Assembly (NCBI GenBank): GCA_964019415.1
Contig: OZ025886.1
Location: forward strand, 4,278,201 to 4,342,200
DNA: 64,000 nucleotides
Source: Ianthella basta
Taxonomy: Eukaryota > Porifera > Demospongiae > Verongiida > Ianthellidae
Direction of reading: 5' to 3'
Positions 48,990 to 60,251 of this stretch are shown one piece after another. The translations under genes were made by a program, and so were the position numbers. Below the pieces are notes generated by a model that was not told the DNA's origin, ran no database searches, and saw nothing but the letters and a program-made list of their open reading frames with translations. Within the stretch, counting starts at the first letter, position 1. Every line of letters begins with the position of its first letter.

Positions 48990-51900
48990 AAACGACCAAA
49001 CTGTGACAATGGAAGGCGCCTCTGGTTCAAAGACAGCGCTGAAGAGGGGCGCGAAATCAAGGTGGAGTACGAACTCAGCTAGTCCTACTCACAAGAGACA
49101 GAGACCGAATGATGAGCAATCAGGTAATTTGGGATTGACTGGCGCGCACTTCACAGTGTAGCTGCTGTTGTCGTTCGAAGGTACACAAAGAAACGTAGCT
49201 GGCAATGACCTACTTCTTGCGTCTTGCGGCCAATTGTTGTTTATGGTTTCGTTCAGCGTACTATTAGAGATGCACAGGGAGGCCAGTTAGTTAGTTAGTC
49301 TTGGGAGACCAGATCAGCACCCATTAGACACAGAATAGGTGGTTAAACGAAGTTTCTATCGCCGTAGCTACTTGGTCTTTCCTCATATTTATCAATTATC
49401 AGTCAATAGGTAAGTTGTGATTTACAATAGTGAGTGATCACTGTTGGCTGTTCTGACCACACCATATGCTACACGTGTAGCTATGGAGTTGTAGTGTGGC
49501 CGATGGGCCATGGCTGATCAGTGATGTATCATGATTCTGGAGGTTGACTGACTGGAGAGCGGGTGCTAGGCAACTGAGAACATGCTTGCCAGTAGCAACA
49601 TTTGTTAGTTTGCTAGCGGTACAGTGTACATGTGTGAGCTCTTGAGTGCATGCTGTGGTGAGGAAGTGGATTGGTCTTGCTCTCTACTGTACCCTTGTTC
49701 TTCTCAACAGCCCGTCCCATGAGTTCCTGGAACATTGATGCACTGGTCTCCCTACAGGGGGAGCTACAACTTCATGTGTTGATGGAGACTGGGTTTGGGA
49801 ATCGACTGGAGAAGGCAGCAGGCGGTTTCTTAAGCAACTTTGAGGCCCGCGTCGTAAGAGAGCAGTCTGGCAACACCAACCAAATACAGAAATTGAATTT
49901 CTACGTGGCAAGACAGATGAGGAGTTTGTGACATTTCTTGAGATGTTGAGAGCAAGCAACAATAAAGTGTGGGCCGATGGGCTGGAGAGGAAAGCCAAAG
50001 AATTCAAGGAGAAACAGGTACATTGGTGACCAGTTGGTGACAGTTAATTCTTTCTGTATATATACTGTTTAATTTTGTGTGAGTGTACACATGTGTGAAC
50101 ACAATTTGCTCCATTCTATCATTCTTCTGTGTATGTCATTGTTGGCAGTTACTGGTTTATGTCACTAGTACACATCCAACTAACAGTACACAATACTATA
50201 CAATACACAGGTGTCAACTGACCTAGTTAGATGAGATGTACCAAAATGGAAACCACTGTCCCACTGTCCTGCTTTTCCACTCTTCCTCCTTTTGTCTGAT
50301 TTCGATGAATAAGCCACTAGCACACAAGCTAAAGTACAGGTGGAATAACGTCACATCCGGCGGTGCCTGTGCGGCCATTTTATGTATAGCTTATTCTAGA
50401 CAGGCTGTGGATGAGTCACACGTTCTCTTACACATGCGTTGGCAGATTCTGACCCAAAGATTACCCTGCATGATTTAGTCCCACCATTTCAATGAACCCC
50501 CACTTTCATGCACAGTACTGTACTTTGTCCCTCTGTGGTCCACTGCATGGTTGACACCTATGTCAATGCAGTGATGTTCATGTCCCACCTCCTGTGTCAG
50601 TTCACAGTGTGTCATGAACTCCACTTTATTGCTGACAATTAAACACACCAGCTATCTCCTACCCTCTCCCATCCTCACTATCACCCCTCCACACCCCCTG
50701 CAGGTGGAGGTGTGTCCTGCCCTCCCAGAGCCACTCCAACATGTGAGGAGGCTTGCTTACAAGAGTTACCAGCGGCTGTCTCTCACTGAGGGCCCATGGA
50801 AGGTACAGTACACTAAAGTAGCTGTACTGAAGAGTGCCCCTAAATTGCGACAGAAGGGAGACTGTGATCAGGGCACTTTCGTAAAACGATACCGGGACTG
50901 CGGCGTACGACTGTCAGAGGGAGCGACTGAACTAGTGACAGTTGATAACTTTCTACGAGCAGAAACCCAGCAAAACCGAATTCTTCACGGACAGCCCAGC
51001 ACAGGTAAAACCACTTTCCTCAAACACCTGTGTCAGAAAGTGGCCAACGATGAGCCGAGTGACTTCTCCCTCGTCCTATACTTCCCTCTGCGTGACAAGG
51101 CTGTGTCACAAGCTCTGAAAAGCAGCACCACCCCGTATGATTGTAGTCTGGAGAGTCTCCTCCAGTACTACATCCCCGACAAGACGCGCTGTGCTGATGC
51201 TATTCGGGAACTGCTGCAGTGCCAAGGAAACAACGTCCTCATCATCTTGGATGGTGCAGACGAGGTGCGTGGTCTTATGGACAGCCCTGAGGGATCCCTC
51301 CTGTCAGGCCTCATGGAGGGTCGTCTGCTTCCCCAAGCACACTTCATAGTGTCCACGCGTCCCGGCGGGTGCCCACTTCTACAAGAGCACAGCTCTCTCT
51401 TTTATGAGATGCTCGGATTTGATGACAAAGCAGTGGAGTCGTATGTGAAAGAGTTCTTCAAGAGAGAGCCGGGCAAAGGGGAGGCCATGTTATCTGATCT
51501 GATGGCCCGTCCAGACCTCATGGGAGGAGCCTATATTCCTATGAATTTACTGATCTTCTGTTCTATCTACGAACACGGTGTTGCAGGCAGGTCAGTGTTC
51601 CCTGCAACCATGACCGAGTGCTACAAGTCCTACATTGCCAGGATTGTCACTCGAGAGAAGAAGAAACAGAAGAGAACAATCCGAATCGACCCATCTCTCG
51701 CCAACCTACCTCAGGATGTGGAGCAGCTCCTCTTCAACCTTGGTGAGCTTGCTTTCAAAGGTCTCACCCAAGAACCTCCCGACTACATCTTCCAAGAAGA
51801 TGAAGTGCGTCATATCTTCCGTGCCACTGTCAAATGCGACGAGATCCTGGAGGATTCATCCTTTGTAGGCCTCCTTCACCTGCACTCCGACCAGGATGGT

Positions 51901-54900
51901 TCCTCAAGTACACTGAACTTCAGCCATACAACCAAGCAGGAGTTCTTTGGTGCTTACCATCTTTCCCTGTTGCCTGAGGCGGAGCAAGCTGCCTTCTGGA
52001 GGGAGAACCGCCATAACCCCAAGTTTGCCGTCATCCTCAGATATTTCGCTGGACTAACACAGTTCAAGTCGTTAGAGGTCAGCGAGGCCATCCTTGCCAC
52101 AGGCAGTGACCTGCCAGCAAAATGTGACTCTGACAATCCTTATCTTTTGTATGTATTTCATGCTTTGTTTGAGTCTCAGAATGAGTCTCTCACCCAGAGC
52201 ATAGTCACACATTTAAGCAGCTGTCTCACCTTTTATTTGTACCTCACTCCTTTTGACACCATGGTACTCTCTCACTGCCTCACCAAGTGCAAGCACCTGA
52301 CTAAACTGGACATGTCAGCATATATCTTATCCCCCACCAGTTTCCATCATGTTTGTTCAGTTGTGCAGTGCAATCCTCGTTTACAGTCACTGTCACTAGA
52401 TGTGGACCAGTTCTCCACTGAAGGTGAGTGAATGGGACCACACTAATTGTTAGTGTAGTCCACTGTTGTATGGAGGTTGTGCATGTGTGACCCCTTCAGT
52501 TGTTGTCTCTTTAGCAATGGCAATGGGTGATTTCCATGATAAAATGACTATGTACAATGACCTGTTGCCATGGCAGCAAGTACTCTATGCCTCTTAACTC
52601 CCCCTGTATCCCTTTGTGTAGCTGTCAGATGTGTCTCTATTGTGTTCCTCCATTCTCCCTTGTTCCCCTTCCCCTATGGACGTAGATGCTAGAGCACTAT
52701 GTAAGGCTGCTGGGTCACTGAAGAGGTTGAAACTGGGAGTGTTACAAAGCTGCACTTCAAAGGCACTGGCTGAGGTTTTTGAACACAGACCATTGGAGGA
52801 GTTGGATGTTATCCTCATACATGCTATTAAAGTAAGTAGTCCATGTAGGTGCTGTTGAAGTAAGTAGTGCATGTTCACCTGGTTGGGGCAAGTGAAACGA
52901 GCCCCTATGTAAATCATGAGGTAGCCCGACTCTACAATCTAGGCTGGCTTTGGGGCCTAAATGTCTGTTAGTTTGTCACACACCATACCTGTCCTAATTG
53001 CGCCCGTACGTTTCCTATCCTCTGCCCTATGCTACAATGAGGGACGACGCTGAGCCACCAGAAGGGAGCTCAAAGGTGTGGCGGCTGCAGTGTGGCTAAT
53101 GGCAATTAAGTGTATGTGTCCTAACTCGGCAACAGGCAGAAACTGCAAAGCATGCAAAGCTTTGTCCCTGCCAGGCAAAGGACAGGGAAATTGATGTCGC
53201 TTGTAGTCAAGCAGACACTGAAGTGCAGGTACAGCGGTGTTCCTGCACAGGTAGGCTAGCTAGCTACGTATCTTAGGTAAACGGAGCGAATACTATCCTC
53301 ATTTTCTCTTGCTTGGCTATTTTAGAAGTGCTGAAATGCCTGACAGCGTGTCTGAGCTATTTCATTACTCTAACGTATTCCAATACCTTTGTTCTTCCTG
53401 TACAGTATTAAACAAGATATTGCAGAAAGTGTGGGCATGCATGTAGCTATGCATGTATATGTACATGTGTGTGTGTGTGTACATGGCTGTATGAAGCTAT
53501 GTGTGTGTAGATGTGGCTGTGTGTATGTACGAGTACATGTGTATGTGTGTATATGCTCACCCCCGCAATGCCTTGCATTGGACTAGTATATAGTTATGTG
53601 GTGTGGACTCTGAAGGAGCGGTTATCAGGAATACACTGTGTGGCTTCCTCCTATTTATGCTGCTTCTTTCTACACTTGAGTTGTTTGAGTGCATAACATG
53701 TGGCGTTTTACTTCCACTCTGAGGTGAAATCTGTGAAGCAGTTTGAGATGCATCACATTACATCATGGACATTTGTCAGTGACCACACTAGACCTATAGC
53801 TCTGTTTGACTTCCCGAGTGTATGAATGCTCCATCTGCTCTCTTACTGTTGTCACTGTATGTTATGTGTGCAGGGTGACTACCGTGTGTTGGAGAAGAAG
53901 GTTGCCTACTGTCAACTGAAGAGACTTAAGCTGTGGGGTCGCAGCACCCTACTCCTCCCTGTACTAAGTGGAGTCAAAGACAACCGTTCTATAACAGATC
54001 TTGATGTTTTGGGTGAGCCTATCACTACATGCCTCTAACTATACTATACCACATAGGGGTATGTACATGTATGGGTTGGGCCCATACATGTACATACATT
54101 GGAAGCACTGCCCCTCCCCTTGACACCCTTACACCCTCAAAGTGTGTTTTGGTTGTGTATAATCTGTGTATGCTGTGTTGCTCATTTAGGGACATGCTGA
54201 GTGGTAATTTGCAACTGTCTCTTAGCAACCACTGTTGCTTAGTAATAGTTTGATTGAGGCAATGCATGGAGTGTTTGTCAAAGCAATGTCCAATCACCCC
54301 ATTCTACTAAGTTCCGTTCAACGGAGTGGTGTACATGTGTCAAGTGTAAATGAATGTGTAGCAGTCCTTGCTGTTTGTGAAGCCCCTCAAGGTCAACCCC
54401 ATTCAATCTTGTGTGCACTGTCATGCAGATCTCAATGATTGCTGTGTTTTTCTACCTTAGATCGGTCAGTCAGTGATGAGACGTCTCCAGCTGTGACCAC
54501 TTGTGTCCAGACCATGCCACAGTTGAGGACGCTTGCCATCCATTTCATCAACCCTCTTCCAGTGTTACAGTCACTGTCACACAGAGACTCCCCCCTGGAC
54601 AGTGTCACAGTGGAGGACCCACGCTGGGTATGTACAGTGTACACCTATTCACATGCTACATCAGTGCTAGTTACTTAACTATTTGCCACACACACATGGA
54701 GACGTAGTACAGTAATCACTGTACTATGTGTCCGTGTGTGTGTCAAATACTGTAGCTTACGTATATTTAGGGGTATCCCCTGAGTGTTTATATCCCCCTC
54801 CCTCCTAAGGCTTCTTTACAAGGTGGTCTATTGTGCAATCACAGCAGGGGGAGGAGTCCAATGGACAGGACTCCCAATTATATGGTCCAGAGACTGATAG

Positions 54901-55379
54901 TGATTGCGTGTGTGTGTTAACATCCACCCCTCTATGCCAAGTGTCATTGACTATAGACACAATTACTATCGGTCTCCAAACTGTGTACAGTAATTGAGAG
55001 TCGATCCTGCCTGTTGAACTCCTCCCCCTGCTGTGATTCTGCTCATGATTCATTCCCATCATAAAATGTGTTTGCTTAATTGCTTGAAGTTTGATTGTGT
55101 TAATATCCTTCTGATCTTCCATCACCTACATTGGAGTGCCTGTGTACTTGTGCACATCCCCTCACCCATACATCCATCCAATTTCCATTTGAGTGTGGTA
55201 TACTGTATGGAGCATTTGTTGGGCACATCTGCTGTATAAACACATACCTATATCTTCTATTACATGCAATAAGCACATTTTGTTGTTGGTTTTCTGCCAT
55301 GTTTGTTAGGCACCTACCAGAACACTCTAACGAGCTCCATTGCCTGACATGTGCCCTACAGCATCTTTACCCTACAGCA

Positions 55380-55526
<147 letters not shown>

Positions 55527-56299
55527 GTCATGGCTCGTACTGTTGTTCTACTGGCAAACAGTTGGTGTGTCTGTTGTCATTTTGTGCATGTCACCAGTCA
55601 ATGACACAAGTGGTCTCGACACATGTCTGTTCATGATGGTGTTGTGAGTGGCCAGGTTGTCAGTTGGTAGTTGTAAGTAAGTCAAGCGACTTTTGATGTG
55701 ACGAGTTGTTACACTGCACCCTATAGAGGTCCTTCAGAACTCTGCTAAAAGAAATAGGTTCCCTCCAGAAGTTCCCGTGAAGTAGAGAATACTGCGTGCT
55801 ATGGAGCCCCAAAGTGGTCCATTAATAGCTGCTTAAAGTTAACATTCTCCTATGACCCCAATGATACCTTCTGACCCCTCCCCCCCCCCCACACACACAA
55901 TTAAGCCCCCTAAGTTGGTCACACTGTACCAAACACACAGTGCTGTATTTTGAAAATTAGTCAATGGGGAGGTGCAAAACTGAGGTTCCGAAAAGGAAGG
56001 GGAAGGGGGGGCAATACAATGTTGACATATGGCTTGCCAAATTTTCAAGGAGGAGCAATATTATAGCAAAGTGGCCCTGCCCCCCTTGAAAGGCACCAAA
56101 CAGCAGCCTAGTGTAGCTAATTACGGAGTTGGTGTTTGACACACATTGCATTGTGATTGCACACATTCACTGTGCCCATTGATTGTTGGCATCACATGTG
56201 TGTGTAGATGTGGACTTCACCCAAAGTAGGTGCATGTAACCTACCCATCTCATGTGGCTGTTGGACAGCCATTTTGTTTCCATCAGCAACCTACTAGGG

Positions 56300-56725
56300 C
56301 TGTAGTCTCGTTCCCAGTCCACCACTTCTGCTAATAAAATGGCTGTGGAAAGGGTGGTCTGGTATCTTTGGGCCGATTCCAAAAACTATGTGTGAACTTC
56401 GTACATGAAGCTGTGTAGGGATAAGTCTCAAGGTCATAAGCGCTCTAGCTTTTTTGGATTATGGTTGCTACTGATAGTATGATTGGGATCAAGTTCTGTG
56501 GAATATAATCCAAAATGACCGTTTGAGACTCATCGCCTATATCTTCATGTACGAAGGTCGTTTGTGGTTTTTGGGAGACACGTGACCAAGTGCTGATCTG
56601 ATTGGCCAGAAGTATTTGAGATACATCGAGACAAGCCAAGGAATTGGCCCAAAGATACCAGACCACCTTTTGGGTCATTTATAAAATGAGAGTTGGAGTG
56701 GGCTGTGGAGGAGACTGACCTACCC
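56300..56725. repeat. Long imperfect inverted repeat in NLR copy 2 intron 6
   Basis: Left arm: GGTGGTCTGGTATCTTTGGG (56353-56372), later ACTTCGTACATGAAG (56396-56410) and AAGTCTCAAGGTCAT (56423-56437). Right arm, reverse complement, carries the same blocks in mirrored order, ending with GGTGGTCTGGTATCTTTGGG on the - strand (56650-56669). The right arm has about 75 bp of extra sequence between blocks. NLR copy 1 has only the right arm (about 42620-42830). It would fold into a hairpin of more than 150 bp in the pre-mRNA. Confidence 0.8.
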
Positions 56726-57060
56726 CTGAAGCCATACCAATAGTGCAGTGTTTGTTGTTCTTGTAAGGTGTCACCTCAGTACCCCTGTGTTGTGTTTTGT
56801 ACCTACAGAGGTGGTTGAGTGAAGAGGACTGGGCACAGCTGGAGGAGTCAGCCGGCTGTGCTCAAGTAGTCAAGGTGAAGGTGGATGTGGGCAGCAGTGC
56901 CAGAGCTAGCAGAGCCCTGGCTGCTGGGTTCAGTAAGAACCCACTACTCAGAGAAGTGGAACTGGTGTGGGTACCGAAGGAGTTAGTGGAGTCAGTGAGA
57001 GGAACACTGTGCACAAACACTGCACTAGCTGTCAAAGTCAGTGACAAGCGTATTCGATGA

Positions 57061-57689
57061 ACACCATTTTGTTTTGTCTTAATCACACAGCATTATGTGT
57101 GGGAACTAAGAACATTATTGTATTGTTCACTTGTTGTGTTGTTGTGTGTACATGTCCTTGTGTTGTATATAATAGTGTCAATGATGATATTGTGTGTGAA
57201 CAAATTTAACGGTAGCAGAAGGTAGCTATATGCATGGGGCAGCGCTGCGAAAGAACTCATGCACTACTCAGACGATTGAATGGACCAGCAACTGGTATGA
57301 AAGGTGGTATAGCTTGACTGTGCATGCATGATCATGTGACCAAGGCAACATGGCCGAAGGGAATTAATCAATCAATGAGACCTCATTAATATAATATAGT
57401 ACATTACGTAAACATGCCCATGCAGTCATGTATAAATATACGTAGGCTTGATTGCATCATCATACAGATCTACAGGTACAAGTGGTGCATGCATCACATG
57501 CAGTCTCTCAACATAGTCTGGAGCTGGAGGTATACAACAATAGCATAGGGAACTCTGCTCTGAGTGAGTGGCACACTTCACTATAATAAACACCAACCCA
57601 ACAACCTATTAAAGAACACCTGACAATACACAGTTTGCGCAGTTGTCTACCAAACACAACACAGCAGAGACATCAAATCAAGTCTTGTC
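57061..57689. other. Intergenic, NLR copy 2 to HAUS6-like gene
   Basis: 629 bp between convergent 3' ends. AT-rich, no coding sequence or repeat recognised. Confidence 0.55.
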
Positions 57690-58131
57690 TCATGACAATA
57701 GTTCAGGTCTCTTGTCTTCCACCTTGAGCCTTTTCTCTGGAGGGAGAGCCGGTTCACTCTCCTTTGCAGCAACACTCTCAGAGGCAACCACTTGTGTTGT
57801 ACAAGTTCCTACAGTGTCCACAGTGGGCCTGACTTCAACGCTGCTAGACGACACACCCACACCTTCTCTGGAGGGGGAGGGAAAGGGAGAGGGGAGGGGA
57901 GGGTAGGGGACGTAGGGGATGGGAGGGGAGGGGAGGGAGGGGAGGTGGAGCAATGGGGAGGGACAGGAGGCTGAGGAGGGGGAGTCTCAAATGCACACTG
58001 CTTATCACCATTACAGCATTAAGTCAAAGTGGTCATATTTAGCAGGTGGTCTGCTAAGACAGGTTCACCAATTTTACAATGTTAATGATTTACAGTATCT
58101 ACTGCATCAAAGCATTAATACATACACATCT

Positions 58132-58198
<67 letters not shown>

Positions 58199-58213
58199 CT
58201 ACACACACACACG

Positions 58214-58276
<63 letters not shown>

Positions 58277-60251
58277 CAGAGCACACTAGTCTCATGGCCA
58301 GGTCCCTGTCCTCCACAGTGTGTACTGGTGCACATCGTGAGAATAGTACTGAGTAAGATAGGGATCTGGTCATGTGACCACCCCACACACCTGCACTGTG
58401 CAGCACACACAATCACTGCCAGTGGGATACACCATTCTACATACATTCACTGAGAGCACTCAATGTGGGCCTGTGTTTCCATGGCAACCAGTTTCCTCAT
58501 GGACCTGTCCTTTGCAAGCTCTTTGGCCGAATGAGGGACCACCTCAGATGACCCTACCAATGAACAAGACATACACATTGTCAACTTCCTTCAATACCAC
58601 TTCAATCAGACATGACCCAGTCTAACCACATAACACACACCACCATGTACAAGATGGTCCTACCACCTTAGTACACACACTGGGGTCCACAGTACAAAGG
58701 GGGAAGGGGAAATTGGAGGGCAACAAACTGCACATTGGGAATAAGTACTGTGTACTACAGTCTAACCACTTTTGGAGCACAGAACAGCTGCCCTCAACCA
58801 TTTGACCCAAGTGTATATCTCTCCCTCCCTCCCTCCCTCTACCAACAACTACAGACTACTCTGACCTGCCATCTTCTCCATGTGTGCCTTAAGGACGTGT
58901 GTGGAAAAGAGTTGCATCAGTTGGTAGAATCGTGTCCCTCCTGGTGTGAGGAGCAGGGAGGCTGCAATGGGTGGCAGTCTTGAGGAGGGGTCCTCCTAGA
59001 TGGAGGGGGAGGGGGGATGGTGTGACGAGGGCAGGGGATGGGGGATCAAGGAGTCAATGACGGCCAGGACCACATCACATTGTAAAGTGGGAATGGGAGT
59101 GTAGGCGGTGTAGGTGTGGAGCTGAGGGGCAGGAGTAGAGGATGTGTAGCTGGCACTGGGGACCAGGAAGGGGTGGTGGGATGGGGACAGACCTAGCAGG
59201 GGACCCCACAGGAAGAAGAGGAGTACAAGCAAACAGAGGAAGAAGCAGTACCAGTGGCCATACACAGGGCAGCCAGTCCTAAACAAGCAGCACACACCTG
59301 GGGCCTTGGGCCTCAACCGTCTGACTCTTGTCATCTCCTCGGCCATCTCCTCCCAGGAGAGCAGCAGGCAAACAGAACAGTACGCCTCTGGGAACAGACA
59401 GCTACAGTCAACGGACAACTGCCACAACACATGACGATTGCGCAATAGTAACAGATGGGGAGGGGTGAAGGTAAGCAGGGAGGGGGGTGAAAGGTGAGGG
59501 GGAGGGGAGGGGGAAGGGGGAGGGGGGGAAGGGGGAGGAGAGAGGGGGAGGGACGGGGAAATCTTGTAAATCTTGCTACGGTACATGTGTACTTGCACTA
59601 GAGTGCCTGCTCATGCTTGTTCACATCTAGTAACACTAAACACTTGTTGCAGTGCCTCTAATCATACAGCAGGTTAGACAAAGAAAGTAAACACTGCTAA
59701 TTTGTGTCAAGGAAGGACCACATCACCTTGGAAAGTGGGAACGGAATGGAAGTGTATGCAGAGCAGGTGTGAGTACACACACACACACACACACACACAC
59801 GCATGAACACACACACTCACGTATGCACGCACGCATGCACACACGCACGCACACGCACACACACACTCGCACGCACGCACACACATGCACACGCACGCAC
59901 GCACGCGCACACACACGCACACACACGTACGCACGCACGCATGCACACATGCACACACACACACGCACACACACACGTACGCACGCACACACACACGTAC
60001 GCACGCACGCATGCACACATGCACACACACACACACGCACACACACACACGTACGCACGCACACACACACGTACGCACGCACGCACGCATGCATGCACAC
60101 GCGCACACACACACACACACACCTCTTGTGACACTAGGGCTCTGTCAAACACAGTGGAGTCCTTCAGTGGTGATGGTAGCTTTTCTACTGTAACACCTGG
60201 CATGGAAGGGAGTGGAGGAAATAGTTCCTTTTGGTCCACGTCAGCTGACTC
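57690..60251 (-). CDS. HAUS6: HAUS6-like augmin subunit, partial exon set
   Basis: Complement exons in transcript order: 60123..60251 (43 codons, acceptor and donor good), 58866..58995, 58451..58553 and 57690..57867; the last three join in phase. The 58866-58995 exon reads [20 protein letters not shown] then [10 protein letters not shown], a clear match to the HAUS6 N-terminal domain (human FPQVVGSLFLSPGGPKFIHL). Augmin HAUS6 helps nucleate microtubules from microtubules. The C-terminal exon is short, with a basic [12 protein letters not shown]. Human HAUS6 is 955 residues with long coiled coils; those and the start of the N-terminal domain are not seen. Two tracts of microsatellite and duplicated segments break the locus, so this may be a truncated, rearranged or poorly assembled gene. 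The link of the 60123-60251 exon to the rest is by phase only. Confidence 0.5.
58136..58280 (+). repeat. (CA)n microsatellite
   Basis: About 145 bp of CA with a few interruptions, in the last intron of the HAUS6-like gene. Confidence 0.95.
59065..59440 (-). repeat. Exon-like duplicated segment A
   Basis: Two stretches on the - strand recur downstream: about 59290-59430 (encoding [20 protein letters not shown] then WEEM) is repeated at 61695-61840, and about 59065-59105 (ending CCCACTTTACAATGTGATG) at 59715-59755. The first has a donor-like AG/GTGTGT end in both copies. Open frame is kept in only one copy. It may be a duplicated exon pair of the HAUS6-like locus. Confidence 0.5.
59445..59565 (+). 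repeat. Purine (G/A) tract
   Basis: About 120 bp of almost pure GGGGA/GGGAGG sequence on the + strand. On the - strand it is a polypyrimidine tract, and such mirror-like tracts can form triplex DNA. It produces artefactual proline/serine-rich frames. Confidence 0.8.
59779..60122 (+). repeat. Compound (CA)n/(CG)(CA) repeat with 60-75 bp higher-order units
   Basis: About 340 bp of alternating purine-pyrimidine sequence (CACACGCACGCACGCATGCA and variants). Blocks around GTACGCACGCACGCATGCAC recur every 60-75 bp, so there is a higher-order tandem unit inside the microsatellite. It abuts the donor of the HAUS6-like exon at 60123. Confidence 0.92.

Noticed and set aside
58270-58330. Extra HAUS6-like exon ([16 protein letters not shown])
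   Set aside because: Attractive composition, but its phase does not fit between the exons at 58451 and 57867, which already join in phase.
58996-59598. 200-residue membrane protein with a Leu/Phe-rich helix ([19 protein letters not shown])
   Set aside because: The hydrophobic run is the translation of a polypyrimidine tract before an AG acceptor, and the Pro/Ser part comes from the G/A tract; not a credible transmembrane protein.
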